A stretch of DNA of 64,000 bases, taken from contig NZ_QBUY01000007.1 of NCBI RefSeq assembly GCF_003121405.1, forward strand, positions 124,001 through 188,000, given 5' to 3'. Positions 54,823 through 63,364 of this stretch are shown piece by piece (the first letter of the stretch is position 1; each line of letters begins with the position of its first letter). The notes under the pieces were generated by a model. The model was not told the DNA's origin. It was given only the letters and a program-made list of their open reading frames with translations, and did no database searches. This DNA is from Paraburkholderia sp. C35 (GTDB taxonomy: Bacteria > Pseudomonadota > Gammaproteobacteria > Burkholderiales > Burkholderiaceae). A program made the translations under genes and the position numbers.

Positions 54823-55161
54823 TTATCCGCCTAGCGCAGCGAGATTCAGCTGATGCGAACGCCCGATCCATGCCGCGCGATCGCGATGATCTTCCAGCGC
54901 ATTGCCCGTGTTCGGATGAATGAAGACGTCGAGCGCGCCGTGATTGAGCGCGAGCCACGCGAACAGCTCGGAGAACAGTTCCGGGCCGAACGCAAGCTGA
55001 TACGACCACATCGGATGCGGGCCGACGGGGCGTTCGTGAAAGCGCCCCATATCGAACCTGCCGTGAAACTGCGCTTCGATGGCTTCGCGCAACGCCCACG
55101 CGGTGTCGCGCGTCGACTGATCGAAGTACACATGTGCATGCCAGTTGACGATGGTCGTCAT
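54823..55161 (-). CDS. DOPA 4,5-dioxygenase-family protein
   Basis: 112 residues from the ATG at 55161. The small extradiol dioxygenase-like fold shows WHAHVYFD near the N-terminus, GPHPMWSYQLAF in the middle and DVFIHPNTGNALEDHRD near the end, all with metal-ligand His candidates. Relatives open the ring of DOPA-like catechols, and bacterial members are poorly characterised. Confidence 0.88.
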   Translation of the reverse strand: MTTIVNWHAHVYFDQSTRDTAWALREAIEAQFHGRFDMGRFHERPVGPHPMWSYQLAFGPELFSELFAWLALNHGALDVFIHPNTGNALEDHRDRAAWIGRSHQLNLAALGG

Positions 55162-55263
55162 GATCGGTTGCGGCTCCTGCCGCCCTTTGCCTGGGTTTGT
55201 GCGACGTTCATCATAGACTTTCGAACGACGTATGAACAAACCGCGATTGAGTGAAAGCCGCGT

Positions 55264-56319
55264 TCAGCGCGATTCGATGCGCGCCTCGATCGCGCGGATC
55301 AGCCCCTCGATCCATTCGCGCAGCATCGCATTCGACAGCGACACGGGCAGCGAGCGCGCGAGAATGCCGTACACCTGCTTGCGTTGAACCTTCGAGACCT
55401 TGGCGGGTTCGAGCCAGTGCGCGTTATCGACGAGCAGCAGCAGCGTTTCGAGACCGATCACGATCGGCCACACGCAAGCGAGCCGCAGACGCATCGAAAA
55501 ACGCGGAATGGCCAACGTGTAATCGAGCGCCGCGCGAAAGTGATCGAGCGACTTGCGCACCAGTTCGTGCATCAGCGGCTGTGCGCGAGTGGACGCTTGC
55601 GGCGCCAGCAGACTCTGCGGCGTCAGCTGATAGCGATCGAGCATCACCGACGGCAGATAGCAGCGCCCAATGCGCAAGTCCTTGCCGCAATCGCGTAACA
55701 CATTGGTCATCTGCAACGCTTTGCCGAAACGCACGCCGCGCTCGAGCATGATCGCGGAATCGGTTTTCAAGGTGCCGGGCAGATGCGCATACGTCATCTT
55801 CGTCCAGAACTCGCCGACACACCCCGCCACCAGATACGTATAACGATCCAGTTCATCCCATTCGCGCAGCGCGACGATCTCACCGGAACGTTCATCGGGG
55901 AACGTGCGCAGATCGAATTCCATGCCGGTCGTGAGCGTCGTGACGATCTCGCGCACGGCAGCGCGGTCGGCTGCGTCGAGTTGCTGCAGCACGCCGAGCG
56001 CGGGCGCAATCGATTCGAGCAACACTTTTTCATCCGATTGCGTCTGCTGGCCCGCTACTTCATCGGCGAGGCGCCGCGCGAGTGCGCCGTCGTCGGTTGC
56101 GCCGTTGACCTGCTCGCGCAAGGCGAGCAGCAACGCAAGCCGTTGCTCCGGCGGAATCAGCGCGGTATCGGCGATCGTATCGGCGGCACGCGCGAGCAGA
56201 TACGCGAGGCCGATCGGATCGCGCATGCCGGCAGGCAGAATACGCAGCGTCAGATAAAACGAACGGGAAACCCCTTTGAGCAACGGGCCAAGCAAGAAGG
56301 CCCGGGTGGAACTGGACAT
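55264..56319 (-). CDS. Squalene/phytoene synthase family protein
   Basis: 351 residues from the ATG at 56319; an ATG at 56343 and TTG at 56364 are alternatives, none with a strong ribosome site. Prenyl-synthase motifs: SRSFYLTLRILPAGM, RAADTIADTAL (first Asp motif), YTYLVAGCVGEFW and NVLRDCGKDLRIGRCYLP (second Asp motif). It resembles squalene synthase-type enzymes, joining two farnesyl diphosphates. No hopanoid genes are adjacent. Confidence 0.88.
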   Translation of the reverse strand: MSSSTRAFLLGPLLKGVSRSFYLTLRILPAGMRDPIGLAYLLARAADTIADTALIPPEQRLALLLALREQVNGATDDGALARRLADEVAGQQTQSDEKVLLESIAPALGVLQQLDAADRAAVREIVTTLTTGMEFDLRTFPDERSGEIVALREWDELDRYTYLVAGCVGEFWTKMTYAHLPGTLKTDSAIMLERGVRFGKALQMTNVLRDCGKDLRIGRCYLPSVMLDRYQLTPQSLLAPQASTRAQPLMHELVRKSLDHFRAALDYTLAIPRFSMRLRLACVWPIVIGLETLLLLVDNAHWLEPAKVSKVQRKQVYGILARSLPVSLSNAMLREWIEGLIRAIEARIESR

Positions 56320-56832
56320 GTGTTGAAGTCGATCAGATGGCATCCCGGTAGCGATGAGCTTCAATCAGCCTCGATCAGCTTCGTTCGGCACGGGACGCGG
56401 AGTTGGACTTGTTCGGCGCTGCCGCATTGTATCCGGCATGCGCGTGACAGGCTGCGACGCAGCATTCGGGCCATTCGATGAAGCGCGCATAAAACCAACA
56501 CTCCGCGTCGGGACAAAGCAGATTGCGATCACCTTGCGCAAGCTTTCCTGCTAGAATTCAAGCCTCAACGTAGTGTTTCTTCATCCATTCAATCACCCAG
56601 GGGAGGCGTTAAATGCACATCACGTACATCACAGCAGTCTCTCGTGGGATGTCGCGACGCTTCCCAGGCTCTCTGGCTTAGGTTGCCGTCCGCGCTGGCT
56701 CGCAAGCGCCTGCGCCTTTATCCGACTACCGGTTTTCTTTGTCGCCGCCGCGCGTTGGCGGGCAACGGTCGTCCGTTTCCGAATCTCCTGACTGGATAGC
56801 GCTGCGCCGCCTCGCGCCGCACGCTGACATAC
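56320..56832. other. Divergent intergenic region, squalene synthase / ABC exporter
   Basis: Apart from the possible 22-residue leader ORF at 56613-56681, I see no gene. The promoters of both flanking genes should lie here. Confidence 0.4.
56613..56681 (+). CDS. Possible leader peptide upstream of the ABC exporter
   Basis: A 22-codon ORF (MHITYITAVSRGMSRRFPGS, then LA) with an excellent GGGAGG site 6 bases before its ATG, stronger than that of the ABC gene 152 bp downstream. The product is basic with a short hydrophobic start. It could be a regulatory leader or a chance ORF. Confidence 0.3.
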   Translation: MHITYITAVSRGMSRRFPGSLA

Positions 56833-58701
56833 ATGGCTCGCAAAAAACTCGACTTTGGCGCGCAAGCGTTCAGAAGCGTTCTTGGCTTCACTTTCCAGCA
56901 CTGGCGCAAGCAGCCCGCGCGCGTGGTGGCCATCTTGCTGTTCGCGCTGTCGGCTGCGTTCGCCGATGTGCTGACGCCGCTCTTCGCCGGGCGTCTGGTC
57001 GACGCGCTCGCGTCGGGCAGCGCGCTCGGCAAGGACGTCGCTTCGCATCCGGCGCTGGTGGCGTTCTTCACGCTGATTGCGCTCGGCATCGGCGGCACTT
57101 TGCTGCGGCAACTGGTGTACCGCACCATCATCGTAATGACGCTCAAGATGATGAGCGAGATCTGCGCGAGTGCGTTTCATCGCGTGCAGCGCTTTTCGAC
57201 TGACTGGCATGCGAACAGCTTCGCCGGTTCGACGGTGCGCAAGATCACGCGCGGCATCTGGGCGCTCGACCTGCTCAACGACACGCTGCTGATCGCCCTG
57301 CTGCCGTCGCTGGTGATGCTCGCCGGCTCGACGATCCTGCTCGGCATTCACTGGCCTGTGATGGGCATCGTGGTCGGCGTGGGTTCGCTCACCTATGTCG
57401 TGGTGACGGTCGCGCTGTCGCTCGGCTATGTCGCGCCCGCCGCGCGTCTCGGCAATCTGTGGGACACGCGCATGGGCGGCGCGCTGGCGGACGCCGTCAG
57501 CTGCAACGCGGTGGTCAAGGCGTTTGGTGCCGAAGAGCGCGAGGAAGCGCGGCTCGAACACGTGATCGACAAATGGCGTCTGCGCACACGCCGCACGTGG
57601 CAGCGTGGAACGACCAATGGCGGCGTGCAAGGCGGCATGCTCGCGCTGATGCAGGCGGCGATTCTCGGCGCGGCGCTGCTGCTGTGGCTGCGCGACGAAG
57701 CGAGCGTCGGCGACATCACATATGCGCTGACCACGTTCTTCGTGCTGCAAGGCTATCTGCGCGATGTCGGCATGCACGTGCGCAACCTGCAGCGCTCGGT
57801 CAACGACATGGAAGAACTCGTTGCGCTCGAACGCGAGCCGCTCGGCATCGAAGACAAGCCTGGCGCACGCGGGATCGACATCAAGCAAGGCGAGATCCGC
57901 TTCGAGCACGTGACGTTCCGCTACGGCGTGCAGCGCAAGCCGCTGTACAACGACTTCTCGCTGCGTATCGCGCCGGGCGAGCGGATCGGTCTGGTCGGAC
58001 ATTCGGGTTCGGGCAAGACCACGTTCATCAAGCTGATCCAGCGTCTGTACGACATCGACGATGGCCGTATCACGATCGACGGGCAGAACATCGCCGACGT
58101 GCAGCAGGCGTCGCTGCGCCAGCACATCGCGATCGTGCAGCAGGAGCCGGTGCTGTTCCACCGCTCGCTGGCGGAGAACATCGCGTACGCGCGGCCCGGT
58201 GCATCGTTCGATGAGATCGTGCAGGCAGCGAAGCTTGCCAGCGCGCACGAGTTCATCACCGCGCTGCCGATGGGCTACGACACGCTGGTCGGCGAGCGCG
58301 GCGTGAAGCTGTCGGGCGGCGAGCGTCAGCGGGTGGCGATTGCGCGCGCGTTTCTCGCCGATGCGCCGATCCTGATCTTCGACGAAGCGACGTCGAGCCT
58401 CGACAGCGAAAGCGAGGTGCTGATCCAGCAGGCGATGGAACGGCTGATGGTCGGACGCACGACGCTGGTGGTCGCGCACCGCTTGTCGACAGTGCGTGCG
58501 CTCGACCGGCTGCTCGTGCTCGACAAGGGCCGCGTGGTCGAGGAAGGCAGCCACGAGCAACTGATCCGCATCGACAACGGCGTGTACCGGCGTCTGTTCG
58601 AACGCCAGGCGCTGGAATTGACCAAGGGTCTGCTCGACGATGGCCCGGTGCGCAGCGGCGAGCGGCTTGCCACGGACTCGAGTCTTATTGGCGGTAAATG
58701 A
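56833..58701 (+). CDS. ABC transporter, fused membrane and ATPase domains (exporter type)
   Basis: 622 residues. Six membrane helices in residues ~20-310, then an ATPase domain: Walker A GHSGSGKTTFIK, Q-loop IVQQEPVLFHRSL, signature LSGGERQRVAIARA, Walker B ILIFDEATSSLDSES, switch VAHRLSTV. A half-transporter that acts as a dimer; lipid, peptide or drug export cannot be told apart. A strong hairpin terminator follows. Confidence 0.95.
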   Translation: MARKKLDFGAQAFRSVLGFTFQHWRKQPARVVAILLFALSAAFADVLTPLFAGRLVDALASGSALGKDVASHPALVAFFTLIALGIGGTLLRQLVYRTIIVMTLKMMSEICASAFHRVQRFSTDWHANSFAGSTVRKITRGIWALDLLNDTLLIALLPSLVMLAGSTILLGIHWPVMGIVVGVGSLTYVVVTVALSLGYVAPAARLGNLWDTRMGGALADAVSCNAVVKAFGAEEREEARLEHVIDKWRLRTRRTWQRGTTNGGVQGGMLALMQAAILGAALLLWLRDEASVGDITYALTTFFVLQGYLRDVGMHVRNLQRSVNDMEELVALEREPLGIEDKPGARGIDIKQGEIRFEHVTFRYGVQRKPLYNDFSLRIAPGERIGLVGHSGSGKTTFIKLIQRLYDIDDGRITIDGQNIADVQQASLRQHIAIVQQEPVLFHRSLAENIAYARPGASFDEIVQAAKLASAHEFITALPMGYDTLVGERGVKLSGGERQRVAIARAFLADAPILIFDEATSSLDSESEVLIQQAMERLMVGRTTLVVAHRLSTVRALDRLLVLDKGRVVEEGSHEQLIRIDNGVYRRLFERQALELTKGLLDDGPVRSGERLATDSSLIGGK

Positions 58702-58708
58702 GGTTGAG

Positions 58709-58758
58709 GGGAAGCGGCGCACGAGTGACACAAGCGTGACACTCAGGCGCCGCTTCCC
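58709..58758 (+). terminator. Hairpin terminator after the ABC exporter
   Basis: GGGAAGCGGCGC (58709-58720) and GCGCCGCTTCCC (58747-58758) are exact 12-bp inverses, with GAGTG/CACTC pairing inside. A T run (ATTTTTGC) follows about 10 bases later. Confidence 0.65.
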
Positions 58759-58796
58759 TTCGCGCGATTTTTGCTTTCGCGGCGCTAACGGTGCGC

Positions 58797-58802
58797 TATA
58801 AT
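58797..58802 (+). promoter_or_regulatory. -10 promoter element for the riboswitch transcript
   Basis: A perfect TATAAT lies just before the 5' end of the yybP-ykoY motif. I did not find a -35 at ideal spacing. Confidence 0.5.
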
Positions 58803-58935
58803 TGCAGAGTCTTAGGGGAGTAGTCTGCTGCGCCGCTTTCGGTGCAGCGCCGTCGTCAACATATTCGGCATTCGTGCCGTGGCGTCGGCAGCCGTCCCAC
58901 ACGGCCTGGCGAGACCTTTGACGCGTTCCTTTCTC
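58803..58935 (+). ncRNA. yybP-ykoY (manganese) riboswitch
   Basis: The 5' consensus loop CTTAGGGGAGTAG is at 58811-58823 and the matching 3' loop element GAGACCTTTG at 58911-58920, the two conserved pieces that form the Mn2+ pocket of this class. The stem GCAGA...TCTGC flanks the first loop. The stretch after it (58921-59035), including a GC-rich GAGCCGGG...CCCGGCTC pairing, probably acts as the expression platform. It precedes a CaCA-family exporter by about 100 bases; Mn2+ would turn exporter synthesis on. Confidence 0.85.
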
Positions 58936-59035
58936 CCGAGCCGGGCGAAGGTGCGCGTCATTGGTTTGCGTGCCCGGCTCGTGGAGATAACAAGTTGTCG
59001 AATAATCCCCTTTCCCGCATTTCGGGGCGTCCGTC

Positions 59036-60037
59036 ATGATTCTGACCTTCGCCCTGCTCATCGCCTCTGCCGGCGTCATCTACATTTCCTGCGAAGTGTT
59101 CGTCAACGGTGTCGAGTGGCTTGGCAACAAGCTGAACATGACCCAGACGGCCACGGGCACGATCCTCGCTGCGTTCGGCACTGCGCTGCCCGAGAGCGTC
59201 GTTACGCTTGTCGCCGTGGCTTTCGGCAATTCACCTGCAACCAAGGAAATCGGCATAGGCGCCGCGATTGGCGGTCCGCTGGCGCTCAGTACGATCGCCT
59301 ATGCCGTGGTTGGCATCGCGCTGCTTGCTACGGCAAAGCGCGTCGGCAAGATGCGCGCGAACGCCGTCGATGCCGACACCCGCCGTCTGCGTCGCGACCA
59401 GATCTGGTTCCTCGCCATCTTTGTCGTCAAGATTGGGCTGGGCCTCGTGGTATTCAGCTTCAAGCCTGTGCTCGGACTCGCGTTTCTCGCCGCGTATGCG
59501 TTCTACTGCTGGAAAGAACTCACGGCTGAAGGCGACGCAGGCGATCACGAAGAACTCGAGCCGCTGAAGCTGCGTCCGCGCGACGCCAATCCCGCCATGT
59601 TCTGGATCGCCGCGCAGACAATCGGCGCGCTGGTGGTGATCTTCTTCGCGTCGCATCTGTTCGTGGGTCAGATCGAGATCGTCGGACCGTGGCTCGGCAT
59701 CGATCCGCAGCTTACCGCGCTGCTGTTCAGCCCGATCGCGACGGAACTGCCGGAAATCATGAACGCCGTGATCTGGGTGCGACAGGGCAAGGAACGCCTC
59801 GCGCTCGCGAATATCAGCGGCGCCATGATGATTCAGGCGACCATTCCCACCGCGTTCGGCCTGTTCTTCACGCCGTGGCACCTGGCCTCGCCGTCCATTC
59901 TCGCTGCCGTCGTCACGGCGCTGGCCATCGTCGCGTTGCAGTGGATTTTCCGCGCGCCGCGCGTGCTGAGCCGCAGGCTCGCCTATGTCGGCTGCCTGTA
60001 TGGCGTGTTCGCGATCATGCTCTTCGCGCTGCGGTAA
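59036..60037 (+). CDS. CaCA-family cation exporter, probable Mn2+ efflux protein
   Basis: 333 residues, about ten membrane helices in two halves. Each half has the alpha-repeat acidic motif of Na+/Ca2+ exchangers: TILAAFGTALPESVVTL and LLFSPIATELPEIMNAV. A hydrophilic loop near residues 165-185 is acidic. The riboswitch upstream indicates manganese as the likely substrate, as for other exporters of this group. Confidence 0.9.
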   Translation: MILTFALLIASAGVIYISCEVFVNGVEWLGNKLNMTQTATGTILAAFGTALPESVVTLVAVAFGNSPATKEIGIGAAIGGPLALSTIAYAVVGIALLATAKRVGKMRANAVDADTRRLRRDQIWFLAIFVVKIGLGLVVFSFKPVLGLAFLAAYAFYCWKELTAEGDAGDHEELEPLKLRPRDANPAMFWIAAQTIGALVVIFFASHLFVGQIEIVGPWLGIDPQLTALLFSPIATELPEIMNAVIWVRQGKERLALANISGAMMIQATIPTAFGLFFTPWHLASPSILAAVVTALAIVALQWIFRAPRVLSRRLAYVGCLYGVFAIMLFALR

Positions 60038-60154
60038 GCGCATATCGAGCATGCTCTGGAGGGCGCTGTCATCGCGCCCTCCGCGAGCGGTTCTGGCTTG
60101 CTATCATCGCTGATTCGGCGAGCATCGCCTCGCGCCGCATCGGGTCACACTGCC

Positions 60155-61075
60155 ATGACACTGCATATCGATACCCCTCTTCTCGAATCCCAACCGCTCA
60201 GCCAGCATCTGGGCCGCCGCGTACTGCTCAAGATGGATGCGCTGCAGCCGCCCGGCTCATTCAAGATCCGCGGTATCGGTTACGCGTGCGAAGAGCACGC
60301 GAAGCGCGGCAAGCGGCGCTTCGTGTCGTCGTCGGGTGGCAATGCGGGCATTGCCGTCGCCTATGCGGGCCGCGCGCTGTCCATTCCCGTCACTGTGGTC
60401 GTGCCGCAAAGCACGGGCGAGCGGGCGAAAGAACTGATCGGCCTGCAAGGCGCGGACGTGATCGTGCACGGCGCGACCTGGCAGGAAGCGAACGCGTTCG
60501 CGCTCGAACAGGTCGGTCCCGACGATGCCTTCATCCACCCTTTCGACGATCCGCTGCTGTGGCACGGCCACGCATCGATGATCGATGAAGTCGTGCGCGC
60601 CGGCGCACAGTTCGATGCCGTCGTGCTCTCCGTGGGCGGCGGCGGCCTGATGGCTGGTGCGATCGAAGGCTTGCGGCGTAACGGTCTCGGTCACGTGCCG
60701 CTGATCGCAGTGGAAACGGAAGGCGCGTCGTCGCTGGCGCAATCGGTGCGCGCGGGCAAGCGTATCGAGTTGGCGGGCATTACCAGCGTGGCGACCTCGC
60801 TGGGCGCGAAGCAGGTGTGCGAGCAGGCGTTTGTGCTCACGCAGACGCATCCTGTCGAATGTGTGGTGGTATCGGATGCGGAAGCCGTGGATGCATCGCG
60901 TCGTTTCGTCGACGATCACCGCGTGCTGGTCGAACCTGCGTGCGGTGCGAGCCTCGCGCTGGTGTATCGGCAGACGGCGGCACTGCAGCGCTTCGAGAGC
61001 GTGCTGGTGATCGTGTGCGGCGGCGCGAGCACGACCATCGAGCAGTTGGAGCGCTGGCATCGCGAGATGATGTGA
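60155..61075 (+). CDS. PLP-dependent serine/threonine dehydratase
   Basis: 306 residues from the ATG at 60155. PLP Lys in PPGSFKIRGIG, substrate loop SSSGGNAGIAVAYAG, phosphate loop SVGGGGLMAGA. Catalytic domain only, without a regulatory ACT domain; similar to serine dehydratase/threonine ammonia-lyase that release pyruvate or 2-oxobutyrate plus ammonia. Single gene, downstream of the exporter. Confidence 0.92.
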   Translation: MTLHIDTPLLESQPLSQHLGRRVLLKMDALQPPGSFKIRGIGYACEEHAKRGKRRFVSSSGGNAGIAVAYAGRALSIPVTVVVPQSTGERAKELIGLQGADVIVHGATWQEANAFALEQVGPDDAFIHPFDDPLLWHGHASMIDEVVRAGAQFDAVVLSVGGGGLMAGAIEGLRRNGLGHVPLIAVETEGASSLAQSVRAGKRIELAGITSVATSLGAKQVCEQAFVLTQTHPVECVVVSDAEAVDASRRFVDDHRVLVEPACGASLALVYRQTAALQRFESVLVIVCGGASTTIEQLERWHREMM

Positions 61076-61119
61076 GCGTCGCGCGACGCTCACATCTGCC
61101 TCGCTAGCCGGTCACGGCA

Positions 61120-62319
61120 TCACAGCGCGGCAGTCAGCTTCTCGACGCCGCGCAGGTTGTTCCGCCTGCGCCATTGCAGCGTATCGAGATTCGTCAGCCG
61201 GAGTTGCGGCAGACGCGTCAGGAGCGCATGCAGCGCGATTTCCAGTTCCATCATCGCGAGCCGCGCGCCGAGGCAATAGTGAATGCCCGCGCCGAACGTC
61301 AGCAGATGCCCTGACGGCTCGCGTCCGATATCGAGCGTATCCGGCGCGTCGAAACGTTCCGGATCGCGATTGGCAGAGCCGAGCAGCATGAAAACTATCG
61401 AGCCGCGCGGCAGTGTCTGCCCGCCGACGTCGATATCGTCGAATGCTGTCCGCACGACCATTTGCACGGCCGTGTCGTAACGCGCGCATTCGGCCACGGC
61501 CTTCGATACCAGCGAAAGATCGCCGCGTAGCCGTTCCCACTGCGCTGGATGCCGATGCAGCGCGATCAGCGCATTGCCGAGCATGTTCGACGTGGTCTCA
61601 TGTCCTGCAACAAACAGCAGGATCACGTTCGACACGATCTCATCTTCCGACAGCCGCTCACCGCCCTCTTCCGCCTGGATCAGCGACGACACGATGTCGT
61701 GCCCCGGCGCAACACGCCGTTGCGCGATCACGGCGCGGAAATACTGTTCGAGATCGAGCGCCGCCTGATTCGCGCGCGCGAGCGCATCAGCAGAAAGTGG
61801 CGCGAGGTCGAACGCCGACACCAGCAGGCTCGCCGCTTCGCCGAAGCGCACACCGTCTTCGACAGGCACGTCGAGCAGCCGGCAGATGATCTGCAACGGC
61901 AGCGGCATCGCGAACTCGCTGACGAGATCGACTTCTGTCTTGCCATGCATCGCGTCGATCAGGCTGTTGGTGCTTTCTTCGGCAATCGTGCGCAGCGTTT
62001 CGATTTGCCGCGCATTGAACGCCTTCATCAGCAACGCGCGCAGCCGCGTGTGCGCGGGCGGATTCATCATCAGGAACGTGCGTTCCAGCGCCTGAAACAC
62101 CGGCTGCTCGCGCGCGCTTTCGCCGTACCGCACGATCACGCTCGGCATGTAGGTCTTGCCCATGCGGCGGTCGGGCAGCAGCGCGTCGATGACGGCGTGG
62201 CGTCCCGTCAGCATGATGCTGGGCGCGAGCGGCACGAAGGCGCCCGCGCTGCGGATGCCTTCATAGAGCGGATACGGGTTGTCGAAATAAGCCGGCGACG
62301 ACAGATCGGAAAAGTTCAT
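61120..62319 (-). CDS. Cytochrome P450
   Basis: 399 residues of the bacterial soluble type. Oxygen-activating AGHETTSNML, ExxR in AECARYD, heme-Cys loop FGAGIHYCLGARLA. All key residues are present. No ferredoxin or reductase gene lies next to it. Substrate unknown. Confidence 0.95.
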   Translation of the reverse strand: MNFSDLSSPAYFDNPYPLYEGIRSAGAFVPLAPSIMLTGRHAVIDALLPDRRMGKTYMPSVIVRYGESAREQPVFQALERTFLMMNPPAHTRLRALLMKAFNARQIETLRTIAEESTNSLIDAMHGKTEVDLVSEFAMPLPLQIICRLLDVPVEDGVRFGEAASLLVSAFDLAPLSADALARANQAALDLEQYFRAVIAQRRVAPGHDIVSSLIQAEEGGERLSEDEIVSNVILLFVAGHETTSNMLGNALIALHRHPAQWERLRGDLSLVSKAVAECARYDTAVQMVVRTAFDDIDVGGQTLPRGSIVFMLLGSANRDPERFDAPDTLDIGREPSGHLLTFGAGIHYCLGARLAMMELEIALHALLTRLPQLRLTNLDTLQWRRRNNLRGVEKLTAAL

Positions 62320-62359
62320 GCTTTGATGCGTGGGGCTTTAGGTTATTTAAGACGTTGCG

Positions 62360-63343
62360 TCAGCCGACAGGATACAGCCCACGCACCTGAGCGTGCAGAC
62401 GAGCCATTCCGAATAGCGCATTCGCGTAGGGCGTATCGACACCCGTCAGTTGCCCAAGCTCGCACACCGCACCCACCAGCGCGTCGAGTTCGACTGATTT
62501 GCCCGCCTCGACGTCCTGCAGCATCGACGTGCGCATCGCACCGAGCTTCAGCGTGACGGCATGGCGGTCTTCCGGCGCCTGCTCGATGGGAATGCCGAAA
62601 CGTGCGCCGATTGCCTTCGCTTCGAGCATCACGCGCGTGACGAAATCGCGCGCGAGCGGATCGCTCAGAATCTTGTCCGTAGTCGCGCCCGTAATCGCGC
62701 TAATGGGGTTCATCGTCATGTTGCCCCACAGCTTGTACCAGACATCGCGCTGGATCTGCTCCGTTGCGTTTGCATCGAAACCGGCCTTGCGCAGCAGTTC
62801 GACCAAAGCGGCGACGCGCTCGCTGGCGCGCCCCTTCGCTTCGCCCACGATCAACCCACGTCCCTGATGATGCGCGATCACGCCCGGTGCATCGACGCGG
62901 CAACTCGCATGCACGACGCATCCGAGCGTGCGGTCGGCGGGAATCGCGGCGGCAATCGAGCCATCGGGATCGACGGAAGCGAGACGCGCGCCCGCGAACT
63001 CGCCATGCAGACCGTCGCAGAACCACCACGGCACGCCGTTCATGGCCGTCAGCACCAGCGTCTGTGCGCCGAGCAGCGGCGCGATGTGCTGCGCGACACT
63101 CGCCATGCCGGGCGCTTTCACCGCAACGATCACGAGATCCTGCGGACCGAGCGCTTCCGGTTTGTCGCTGGCTTGCACCTGGACGGTTTGCGTTTCGCCG
63201 TTCTCGATCAGGCGCAAGCCATGTTCGCGCAACGCGTCGAGCGTCGCGCCGCGCGCGACCACGCTCACCTCACAGCCGGCCTGCGCGAGCTTCACTCCCA
63301 TCCATCCGCCGATCGCGCCCGCGCCGTAAATGCATACTTTCAT
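62360..63343 (-). CDS. panE: 2-dehydropantoate 2-reductase (ketopantoate reductase)
   Basis: 327 residues: NADPH-binding IYGAGAIGGWMGVKLAQ, catalytic Lys in DVWYKLWGNMTMNPISA, substrate region VELDALVGAVCELGQ. It reduces ketopantoate to pantoate for coenzyme A synthesis, though many paralogues act on other 2-keto acids. It lies 21 bp after the aldolase gene on the same strand, which may mean a catabolic rather than biosynthetic role. Confidence 0.9.
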   Translation of the reverse strand: MKVCIYGAGAIGGWMGVKLAQAGCEVSVVARGATLDALREHGLRLIENGETQTVQVQASDKPEALGPQDLVIVAVKAPGMASVAQHIAPLLGAQTLVLTAMNGVPWWFCDGLHGEFAGARLASVDPDGSIAAAIPADRTLGCVVHASCRVDAPGVIAHHQGRGLIVGEAKGRASERVAALVELLRKAGFDANATEQIQRDVWYKLWGNMTMNPISAITGATTDKILSDPLARDFVTRVMLEAKAIGARFGIPIEQAPEDRHAVTLKLGAMRTSMLQDVEAGKSVELDALVGAVCELGQLTGVDTPYANALFGMARLHAQVRGLYPVG

Positions 63344-63364
63344 TGTGGTTCTTCCTCGGTCTGC

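Noticed and set aside
56629..59079. 816-codon minus-strand frame opposite the ABC exporter
   Set aside because: The composition (Arg, His, Gln, Asp-rich without folds) is typical of antisense frames in high-GC DNA, and the plus-strand ABC gene is certain.
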